A DNA stretch of 64,000 bases from Fratercula arctica. Lineage: Eukaryota > Chordata > Aves > Charadriiformes > Alcidae. The notes under the pieces are model-generated. The model worked only from the letters and a program-made list of their open reading frames with translations. It did no database searches and was not told where the DNA came from. Shown one piece after another: positions 55,477-64,000 of the stretch; position 1 is the first letter of the stretch; every line of letters begins with the position of its first letter. The stretch lies in the NCBI GenBank assembly GCA_947846985.1, contig CANTUZ010000025.1, forward strand, positions 2,292,100 through 2,356,099. Direction: 5' to 3'. Made by a program: the position numbers and the translations under genes.

Positions 55477-56225
55477 CTTAGTTTTCCAGCTACCACTGAT
55501 GCCCATCCAGACACATGAGGGCACAGAACGGCATCTGAACATGCTATTAGAAAAACATAAAGCTTGGTGCAGGAGTGAACTGCTAACATCAGCCTTGGTC
55601 TTGCAAGGGAGAGGGAGAGGCAGAGGGAGTCCATCATCTTTATAAGCCTCACTGAAATCAGAAGGTTACAGGTCCAAGACACTGACAAGCATTTATGCAA
55701 ACACTTATCAAGCCAGAAACTACTGCTATGCCATTGGTTTCAGTGGTATCTGATTTCAGTGGGAATCCTCACTTTACATGCCATGTGTGCAGGATCCGGG
55801 CTTGGAGATGATACCCCACTCATTTTTCTTCTATACTTCCAAACTCTCTAAACTTAAAAGTGAGTTCACGATTATAACTATTAATGATTGTTTTATGGTC
55901 CATTAGGAGGCCTAATGTGTGAATTGGTTTGAATTAATAAAGTCTCAGTGCTTCAAGGACACACTACAAAGAAGGGACTGGAAATTACAAAAGAAATTTA
56001 GGTAATATTTCTGAGTTTAGTTATGGAGAATTAAAAACTATTTACATGTACAGCACTGTCCACACCTGAACTTCTCAGACACCACCCCCACATCCAGGCC
56101 TGCCAAGGCTAATGCACTTACTGTGAGACTCATACAACTAACTCCTCCTCCATGCTTCCCAACAGCTGTACATGTGTCTCATGTGCTGCTGCTGACCAGC
56201 TGCAACTTGAGATGTTGTAAAATGA
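55477..56225. other. Non-coding sequence
   Basis: No recognised features before the (TA)n(CA)n run. Confidence 0.4.
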
Positions 56226-56250
56226 GATATATATATATACACACACGCAC
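56226..56250. repeat. (TA)n(CA)n microsatellite
   Basis: ATATATATATATAC followed by ACACACGCAC sits at the 5' edge of the CR1. Confidence 0.75.
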
Positions 56251-58890
56251 TACATGTGAGAGAGCAACTGGAATGCATCGAGCTCTCCCTGGGGGCAGAT
56301 GAAGAGAGGGTTGAGAGCTTACAGGTAAGGATTAAGGGGCAGGCGAATATGGGAGACACTGTTGTGGGTGTTTATTACAGGCCACCTGATCAGGATGGGG
56401 AAGATGATGAGGCCTTCTACAGACAATGAAGGCAGCTTTGCAGTCACAGGCCTTGGTTCTCATGGGGGACTTCAGTCACCCCGATATATCTGCTGGGAAG
56501 GCTACACAGCCAGGCATGCACAGTCCAGGAGGTTCCTCCAGTGCATTGATGATAACTTTTTGACGCAGGTGGTGCAGGAGCCAACAAGGAGAGGTGTACT
56601 ACTGGACCTAGTACTGGCAAACACAGAGGGATTGGTGGAGGACATGAAGGTTGGGGGCAGCCTTGGCTGTAGTGATCATGAGAAGACAGAGTTCAGGATC
56701 ATGGGGAGTATTCACAAAACAACAAGAAGTAAAATCGCAACCGTGGACTTCAGGAGGGCTAACTTTGACCTCTTCAAGAAACTGCCTGGAGAGATCCCAT
56801 GGGCTAGGGCTCTGGAAGGTAGGGGGACTCAAGAGAGCTGGTTGGTATTCAAACACCGCTTTCTCCAAGCTCAGGATCGTTGTATCCCTAAGAGCAAGAA
56901 ATCGGGCAAGGGACATAGGAGAACTGCATGGTTGAGCAGGGAGCTTCTGAAAAAGCTCAAGTGGAAGAGGGAAGTTTACAGCACGTGGAAGAAGGGACTG
57001 ACCACTTGGGAAGAATACAAGAATGCCGCCAGAGCGTGCAGGGATGAAACAAGGAAAGCCAAGGCCTCCTTGGAATTAAACCTGGCAAGGGATGTCAAGC
57101 TCAACAGGAAGCGCTTCTTCAAGTATATTGGAGGCAAAAGGAAGACCAGAGAAGTTGTGGGCCCGCTGTTGAATGAGACAGGAGCCATGGTGACGGAGGA
57201 TGCGGAGAAGGCGGGGTTACTGAATGCCTTCTTTGCTTTGGTCTTTACTGCTCGGCCCAGCCCTCAGGAGACCCAGGCCTTGGGGAAAGTAACAGGGAAA
57301 GAGGAAGACGTCCCCTTGGCTGAGGAGGATCAAGTGAGAGATCAATTAAGTCAATTGGATATCCACAAGTCCATGGGTCCTGATGGGATGCACCCGAGAG
57401 TGCTGAGGGAGCTGGCAGAAGTCATTGCTGGGCCGCTCTCCATCATCTTTGAAAGGTCCTGGAGAACAGGCGAGGTGTCTGAGGACTGGAGGAAAGCTAA
57501 TGTCACTCCAGTCTTCAAAAAGGGCAAGAAGGAGGACCCGGGGAACTACAGGCCGGTCAGCCTCACCTCCATCCCTGGAAAGATGATGGAACAGCTCGTT
57601 CTGGGCCTCATCTCAAAGCATGGGGAGGAAAAGAAAGCTATCATCGGAAGTACTCAGCATGGATTCACCAAGGGGAAATCATGTCTGACTAATGTGATAG
57701 CCTTCTACGATGGCATGACTGGATGGAGAGATGAGGGGAGGGCAGTGGATGTTGTCTACCTTGACTTCAGCAAGGCGTTCGACACGGTCTCCCCACAGCA
57801 TCCTCATAGGGAAGCTTAGGAAGTGTGGGTTAGATGAATGGACAGTAAGGTGGATAGAAAACGGGCTGAAAGAGAGAGCTCAGAGGGTCGTGATTAGGGG
57901 CACAGAGTCTAGTTGGAGGTCAGTGACAAGTGGTGTTCCCCAGGGGTCAGTACTGGGTCCAGTCCTCTTCAATATATTCATCAATGATCTGGATGAGGGG
58001 ATAGAGGGCACCCTCAACAAGTTTGCTGATGACACAAAGCTGGGAGGGGTGGCTGACACAGCAGAAGGCTGTGCCGCCATACAGAGAGACCTGGACAGGC
58101 TGGAGAGTTGGGCAGAGAGGAACCTTATGAAATTCAATAAGGGCAAGTGTAGGGTGCTGCACCTGGGGAGGAATAACCCCATGCACCGGGACAGGTTGGG
58201 GGCTGACCTGCTGGAGAGCAGCTCTGTGGAAAGGGACCTGGGAGTCCTGGTGGACAACAGGATGACCATGAGCCAGCAATGTGCCCTCATGGCCAAGAAG
58301 GCCAATGGCATCCTGGGGTGCATCAAGAAGAGTGTGGCCAGCAGGTGGAGGGAGGTCATCCTCCCCCTCTACTCTGCCCTGGTGAGGCCGCACCTGGAGT
58401 CCTGTGTCCAGTTCTGGGCCCCCCGGTTCAAGAAGGAGAGGGTGCAGCAAAGGGCTACCAAGATGATGAGGGGACTGGAACACCTCTCTTATGAAGAAAG
58501 GCTGAGGGATTTGGGTCTCTTCAGTCTCGAAAAAAGACGACTAAGGTGGAATCTTATCAACGTTTATAAATACTTCAAGGGTGGGTGTCAGGAGGATGGG
58601 GCCAGGCTCTTTTCAGTGGTGCCCAGTGACAGGACAAGAGCTAATGGGCACAAACTTGAACATAGGAAGTTCCACCTAAACATGAGGAGGACCTTCTTTC
58701 CTTTGAGGGTGGCAGAGCACTGGAACAGGCTGCCCAGAGAGGTGGTGGAGTCTCCTTCTCTGGAGACATTCAAAACCCGCCTGGACACATTCCTGTGCAA
58801 CCTGCTCTAGGTGACCCTGCTCTGGCAGGGGGGTTGGACTAGATGATCTCCAGAGGTCCCTTCCAACCCCGACCATTCTGTGATTCTGTG
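56245..58890 (+). mobile_element. CR1 LINE, longest copy (copy K)
   Basis: 2.65 kb running from within the endonuclease domain to the ATTCTGTG tail at 58874-58890. It is 5'-truncated relative to a complete CR1 of about 4.5 kb. Endonuclease landmarks are VVGVYYRPPDQDGE, a GDF-S-HPDI region in a shifted frame, and CSDHEKTEF. The RT follows with all main motifs. It matches copy A (1-1130) from 57778 on, including the extra C. Confidence 0.95.
56362..58810 (+). pseudogene. CR1 copy K ORF2 (endonuclease C-terminus and RT), one frameshift
   Basis: The first frame, 56362-57819 (485 codons), covers the endonuclease end (SDH), a basic linker, [38 protein letters not shown] and [11 protein letters not shown]. 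An extra C in CTCCCCAC (57791-57797) breaks it. The second frame, 57731-58810 (359 codons), continues with [24 protein letters not shown] and the C-terminal domain. Both catalytic motifs are intact, so a single base separates it from a full RT. A 12-codon gap near 58434 ([10 protein letters not shown]) marks a small deletion. Confidence 0.9.
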
Positions 58891-58920
58891 AATCCTTTCC
58901 TTATCTGAATTAACACTCTA

Positions 58921-59369
58921 TAGAATCATAGAATCACAGAATGGTTTGGGTTGAAATTGACCTTTAAAGATCATCTAGTTCCAAATTCCCTGCCATGGGG
59001 ATTGGGCATCCACAACTTCCCTGGGAAAAACTGGAAGTGTCTCACCACCCTCATAGTAAAGATTATATCTAATCTAATATCTAATCTAAATCTACCCTCT
59101 TTCAGTTTAAAACCATTACCACTCATCCTATCACCACACTCCCTGATAAAGAGTCCCTCCCTGTCTTTCCTGTAGGCCCCCTTTAGGTACTGGAAGGCTT
59201 CTATAAGGTCTTCCTGGAGCCTTCTCTTCTCCAGACTGAACAACCCCAACTGTCTCAGCCTGTCCTCATAGGAGAGGTGCTCCAGCCCTCTGATCATCTT
59301 CATGGCCCTCCTCTGGACCCTATCAACCAGGTTCATGTCTTTCTTATGCTGGGGGCCCAATCTATACTA
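58921..59369 (-). mobile_element. CR1 LINE 3' end, minus strand
   Basis: The tail is at 58921 (AGAATCATAGAATCACAG). The frame 58971-59360 encodes [20 protein letters not shown] and so on. It ends within the C-terminal domain. Confidence 0.9.
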
Positions 59370-59621
59370 GATTGCAAAATGTTGCTACATTTCGAATTGT
59401 ATTTTCCCTTTCCTTCCTCAAATTTTCTGCCTTTCTATCTGTGAAAAAGGTAGCATATTTGTTAGAATCCAATACTCTCTGACCAGGTTCTTTTGGATAT
59501 GCCACATGAGAAGGGTTTAATATTTAATAACAAATTTACTTATTTGAAGATATTTGGTGTTACATGGGATTTGATTTAGAACAGTTATACAGCAATATAC
59601 TGAAATTACAACACATACGGA
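59370..59621. other. Unassigned sequence
   Basis: About 250 bp of AT-rich sequence, not recognised. Confidence 0.4.
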
Positions 59622-59658
59622 TAGTGCGAAAGTCCGATGGAGAGTGGTGGCTAACAGT
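59622..59658 (+). other. Displaced ERVL-like RT fragment
   Basis: AGTGCGAAAGTC...GGCTAACAGTA matches the RT segment at 60117-60152 and 1589-1624, yet here it sits directly upstream of protease sequence. It marks a rearrangement join in the ERV. Confidence 0.75.
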
Positions 59659-62502
59659 ATCATAAAGGGACAGAATCTGTCACTATTTCTGGAGTGACAG
59701 GCAGGTCTCAAGAACTGACTGTACTGGAGCCTGAAGTGAGCCTAACTGGGAATAAATGGGAGAAGCACCCCATTATCACTGGCCCAGATGCTCTGTGCAT
59801 CCTTGGCATAGACTTCCTCAAGAAAGGGTATGTCAAAGACCCAAAGGGGTATGGGTGGGCTTTTGGTAAAGCAGCTGTAGAGACTGAGGACATTACACAG
59901 CTGTCTACCTTACCTGGCCTTTCAGATGACCCTTCTATGGTGGGACTGCTGAGGGTTAAAGAACAGCAGGTGCCAATTGCTACTTCCATGGTGCATTGAT
60001 GACAGTATTGCACCAACTGAGACTCCCTGATTCCCATCCAGAACCTGATTTGTCATCTGGAGACCCAAGGAGTGATCAGCAAGACTCGCTCACCCTTTAA
60101 CAGCCTGATATGGCCAGTGCGAAAGTCTGCTGGAGAGTGGCGGCTAACAGTAGACTATGGTGGCCTGAATGAGGTCACACCACCACTGGGTGCTGCTGTG
60201 CCAGACATGCTAGAACTGCAGTACGAACTGGAGTCCAAGGCAGCCAAGTGACATGCTACCATTGACATTGCTCATGCATTTTTCTCTATTCCTTTAGCAG
60301 CAGAGTGCAGGCCACAGTTTGCTTTCACCTGGAGGGGTGTCCAGTACACCTGGAACCGACTGCCCCAGGGGTGGAAACACAGCCCCACCATTTGCCATGG
60401 GCTGATCCAGACTGCACTGGAGAAGAGTGGAGCTCCAGAACACCTGCAATACATTGATGACATCATTGTGTGGGGTAATAGAGCAGCAGAAGTTTGCAAG
60501 AAAGGTAAGAAAATAATCAAGATTCTTCTGAAAGCAGGTTTTGCTGTAAAAAGAGGTAAGGTCAAGGGACCTGCATGAGACATCCAGTTCTTGGGAATTA
60601 AGTGGCAAGATGGGCATCACCAGATCCCAATGGATGTGATGAACAAAATAACAGCTATGTCCCCACCTACTAACAAAAAGGAAACACAAGCCTTGTATGG
60701 CGTTGTGGGTTTCTGGAGAATGCGTGTTCCAGGTTATAGTCGGATTGTGGGACCTCTCTATGAAGTGAATTGAAAGAAAAAAGACTTTACGTGGAGTCGT
60801 GAACAATGACAAGCCTTTGTGCAAATTAACCAAGAGATTGTGCATGCAGTAGCCCTTAGATGAGTCCGAACAGGATGGGACATTAAACATGTGCTCTACA
60901 CTGCAGCCGGGGACAATGGGCCTACCTGGAGCCTCTGGCAGAAAGCACCAGGGGAGACTCGAGGTCGACCCCTGGGATTCTGGAGTCGGGGATACAAAGG
61001 CTCCGAGGCCAACTATACCCCAACTGAGGAAGAAATCTTGGCAGCATATGAAGGAGTGTGATCACAAACTGGCCCAAAGGCAAAGACTTCACAATGCCAC
61101 CTGAGGACATGGTGAGTTGTGCTGAGGAAGCCCCACCATACAACGAACTCTCAGCTAATGAGAAACAGTATGCCCTGTTCACTGATGGGTCTTGTCGTAC
61201 TGTAGGAAAACATTGAAGGTGGAAAGCTGCTGTGTGGAGTCCTACATGACAAGTCGCAGAAGCTACTGAAGGACAAGGTGAATTGAGTCAATTTGCAGAG
61301 GTAAAAGCCATCGAGCTGGCCCGAGGCATTGCTGAATGAGAAAAATGGCCAATACTCTATCTCTGTACTGCCTCATGGATGGTGGCCAATGCTCTGTGGG
61401 GGTGGTTACAGCAGTGGAAGCAGAGCAACTGGCAGCGCAGAGGTAAACCCGTCTGGGCTGCTGAATTATGGCAAGACATTGCTGACCGGCTAGGGAAACT
61501 AGTCGTGAAAGCATGCCATGTAGATGCCCATGTACCCATGAGTCGGGCCACTGAGGAACATGGAAACAATCAGCAAGTGGACCAAGCTGCTAAGATTTTC
61601 CAGACAGATTTGTACTGGGAACATAAAGGTGACCTATTTCTAGCTTGGTGGGCCCATGACACTTCAGGCCATCAAGGAAGGGATGCAACGTATAAATGGG
61701 CCTGTGATCGAGGGGTGGATTTAACCATGGACGCTATTGCGCAGGTTATCCACGACTGTGAAACATGCGCCGAAATCAAACAAGCTAAAAGGTTAAAACC
61801 TTTGTGGTATGGGGGATGATGGCTGAAATATAAGTATGGGGAAGCTTGGCCAAATGACTGTATCACACTCCCTCAGACCTGCCAGGGTAAGCATTACGTG
61901 CTTACAATGGTGGAAGCAAGCACCGGATGGTTGGAAACCTATGCCGTACCCCATGCCACTGCCCGGAATACCATCCTGGGCCTTGAAAGGCAAGTCTTGT
62001 GGCGACATGGTACTCCAGAAAGAATTGAGTCAGACAGTGGGACTCATTTCAAAAACAGTCTTATAAGTACTTGGGCAAAAGAACACGGCATTGAGTGGGT
62101 ATATCACATCCCCTGTCATGCACCAGCTTCTGGGAAAATTGAGCGATACAATGGACTATTGAAAACCACCCTGAAAGCAATGAGGGGTGGAACCTTTAAA
62201 AATTGGGCCAAGCATTTAGCACAAGCTACCTGGTTAGTTAACACCATTGGATCCATCAATCGAGCTGGTCCTGCTCAGTCAGACCTTTTACATACAGTAG
62301 AAGGGGATAAAGTCCCTGCAGTGCATGAAAGGAATATGCTGTGGAAAACACTGTTTTTCCTGCCTCAGGCAAAGGCAAAGCCATTCATGGGACTGGTTTT
62401 GCTCAAGGACCTGGATGTACTTGGTGGGTGATGCTGGAGAATGGAGAAGCTCAATGTGTACCTCAAGGAAATTTGACCCTTGGTGCGAATATTCAGTTCT
62501 GA
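59659..62502 (+). pseudogene. ERVL-like pro-pol pseudogene (copy 3)
   Basis: The protease half is at 59694-59999 and ends at TGA 59998-60000. The RT keeps LPQGWKHSP and YIDD (about 60453) but has TGA at 60249-60251 and 60576-60578. A deletion of about 200 bp is seen at 61056, between RT and RNase H, relative to copy 1. RNase H has TGA at 61214-61216. Integrase is uninterrupted by the LTR found in copy 1 and encodes VYHIPCHAPASGKIERYNG. The frame 61898-62431 is open for 177 codons. It ends at TGA 62500-62502. Confidence 0.9.
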
Positions 62503-62550
62503 ACTGTATGATGTTAATTGTCATATAATACTAACAGTGTTCTTTAGGCA

Positions 62551-63160
62551 GGAGGGAAAACTGTGGCTTGTTCTAAAGCTCTCTGGGAACCACTTGCATG
62601 GCCCCACAGACCTTGGGGCTATGGGCTTTCCTGGCGCCTTCAGCCTCAATACAACCCTTTCTCACTCGCCTGCAGGTCCGGCCTCAAAAATTTCCATATG
62701 TCCGGAGATTGTTCCCACGCCCAAGGAGCCAGGAGGGAAAACTGTGGCTTGTTCTAAAGCTCTCTGGGAACCGCTTGCATCACCCCACAGACCTGGGGGC
62801 TCCAAGATTTCCTGGCGCCTTCACCCTCAAAACCACACTTTCTCACTTCCCCCAGGGCCGGCCTAAAAATTTCCATATGTCCGGAGATTGCTCCCACACC
62901 CAAGGAGCCAGGAGGGAAAAGTGCAGCTTGTTCTAAAGCTCTCTGGGAACCACTTGCATCGCCCCACAGACCCTGGGGCTGTGGGCTTTCCAGGCGCCTT
63001 CAACCTCAAAACCACCCTTTCTCACTTGGCACAGGGCCAGCCTCAAAAATTTCCATATGTCTGGAGATTGCTCCCATGCCCAATGTGTCAGGAGGGAAAA
63101 CTGTGGCTTGTTCTAAAGCTCTCTGGGAACTGCTTGTGTGACCCCACAGACCTTGGGGCT
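62551..63160 (+). repeat. Tandem array, about 180-bp unit, 3.4 copies
   Basis: Units start GGAGGGAAAACTGTGGCTTG at 62551, 62732, 62911 and 63091 (periods 181, 179, 180). The fourth stops after about 70 bases. The array is inserted in ERV 3' sequence between AACAGTGTTC and TATAAGTG, which are adjacent in copy 1 (about 4940-4955). Both edges carry GTGTTC. Units remain largely open in one frame but match no protein I know. Confidence 0.92.
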
Positions 63161-63410
63161 GCTTGTGTTCTATAAGTGTTTTTCAGGATAACATAGTAGT
63201 GATGAAACCTGAGCTAGCTTCATCAAGTGGCATTCAGCAAAAGTCTTCGAGATGGACATGCTACCCTTGGGCATGAACCGCAATGAATTTCATACCATCT
63301 TTCCTGCCCTGAGAATCTACTAGGATAGATGAAATCCTGCAGTTATGAACTAAATGAACTTAGCCAACTTTTGTGTATTAAGATAAATCATAAATGAGTA
63401 ACCTGCATGC

Positions 63411-63411
63411 A

Positions 63412-63447
<36 letters not shown>

Positions 63448-63462
63448 TGTGTGTGTGTGTAT
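63411..63462. repeat. Compound microsatellite (CTGT)n(CTAT)n(GT)n
   Basis: Runs of CTGT, CTAT and GT in the ERV 3' region. Copy 1 has only a short TA/TG run at the matching place. Confidence 0.92.
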
Positions 63463-63496
63463 AGATTTGACGGATAAAAAGTAATAGTGATCTGAG

Positions 63497-64000
63497 TGTT
63501 TTCCCAAATTTGGGTTCTTTAACCAGTGTGCAAGCCAATAACACACAGGGCAGAGGTATTTTTAAGTTTATTCCCTTAATGCACAGAAATGGGGTGCTTG
63601 TCCCAAGGGAGCACACCTTTGTTTCAAAAATTTCCTTTTTATACTCTGATTATTACATATTCTATCAGTTAATACATATTCATTGTTCTTCTATTTAATG
63701 ATTGGTTGAGATTTCTTTGCTTCCGATGTAAAATTAGTGCACAGACTCTGTTTTCTTCTTCCATTGTTCTCTTTTGAGTAGGTGGTATCATTTGGGTAGG
63801 TGGTCAATGAGTCTGTGGTCGTAATCTCCCCCCAGCCAAAATTACCTTTTACCTACTTTTCCTCTAATCTTGGCAGCTCCAGGTGGTTTTTTCGGTTTGC
63901 TGACCAGGCCTACAGTTCATCACTCTCTTGACAGGAATATCCTGCTTATCAACAAAACTACATTGTCTAGTAGTCAGTTCATGTCTAGTTACTATTTCTC
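63497..64000 (-). mobile_element. Class I-type LTR, continues past the window
   Basis: It starts TGTTTTCCCAAATTTGGGTT and aligns by eye with the class I LTRs at 45575 and 49228 (shared GTGTGCAAG, ACACACAG.AGAGGTATTT, CAGAAATGGGTGCT, GTGGTCGTAATCTCCC). It is clearly more diverged than those two are from each other. It truncates the ERVL-like copy 3, whose polypurine tract and LTR should follow. Confidence 0.8.

Larger units (their letters stand above)
59659..63496 (+). mobile_element. ERVL-like endogenous retrovirus copy 3, with tandem array, 3' LTR replaced
   Basis: Pro-pol, then a 3' region interrupted by a 180-bp tandem array, then loss of the polypurine tract and 3' LTR where a class I-type LTR begins (63497). 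It closely resembles copy 1 in RT (three differences in about 180 bases at 60337-60516 by eye) but is more diverged in the 3' region. Confidence 0.9.

Noticed and set aside
62551..63160. Tandem array considered as a CRISPR-like or coding repeat
   Set aside because: Units are 180 bp and contiguous with no spacers, in an animal genome. The open frames match no known protein and shift between units.
1..64000. tRNA, rRNA or CRISPR features
   Set aside because: None is visible. The only tRNA-like matches are the retroviral primer-binding sites at 30876-30898 and 45551-45569.

Overview
The window reads as bird nuclear DNA. It carries many CR1 LINE copies ending in the avian (ATTCTRTG)n tail, several families of endogenous retrovirus (ERV) LTRs, and pieces of two vertebrate host genes. 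I see no prokaryotic gene, rRNA, tRNA gene or CRISPR array. The best reading is a transposon-saturated, degenerate stretch of a W chromosome. The intron-containing gene TUT7 (ZCCHC6, terminal uridylyltransferase 7; Z-linked in chicken as I recall) lies on the minus strand at 6360-19790 with stops, frameshifts, lost splice donors and a CR1 inside an exon. A terminal exon resembling ATP6AP1L (also from a Z-syntenic region) lies at 34195-34584. W linkage is an inference, not something the sequence states.

Layout. 1-1130 is a CR1 fused to a decayed class III (ERVL-like) pro-pol with its 3' LTR (to 5963). 6360-19790 holds the TUT7 remnant, with introns and one exon invaded by CR1s and solo LTRs. 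20212-24772 is nested CR1s and LTRs. 25278-26618 holds two solo LTRs. 26619-31600 is a minus-strand ERVL-like provirus with a long open RT-RNaseH-integrase frame, no recognisable gag and two 5' LTRs in a row. 31601-38950 is mostly single-copy-looking sequence with the ATP6AP1L-like exon. 38951-48470 is a solo LTR, an unclassified LTR-like block and a minus-strand class I (gamma-like) provirus whose 5' LTR contains another LTR that itself contains a CR1. 48495-55476 has CR1 pieces, a class I solo LTR and an LTR 3' end. 56245-58890 is the longest CR1, followed by a second plus-strand ERVL-like pro-pol (59659-63496) that matches the one at the window start, including the same nonsense codons. A class I-type LTR runs off the right end.

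How the parts relate. The ERVL-like pro-pol belongs with 5-bp-target-site LTRs. The 615-760-bp LTR family seen eight times is tied to it, because one copy (5270-5963) sits directly behind the polypurine tract of pro-pol copy 1. Target-site duplications let the order of events be read: CR1s were hit by LTRs, LTRs by CR1s, and one CR1 by another. The left and right ends of the window look like two copies of one duplicated block. I found no clear new cellular system; the most unusual items are the gag-less provirus with a hydrophobic reading frame where gag should be, the tandem 5' LTRs, the duplicated block, and the 180-bp tandem array inside one ERV copy.
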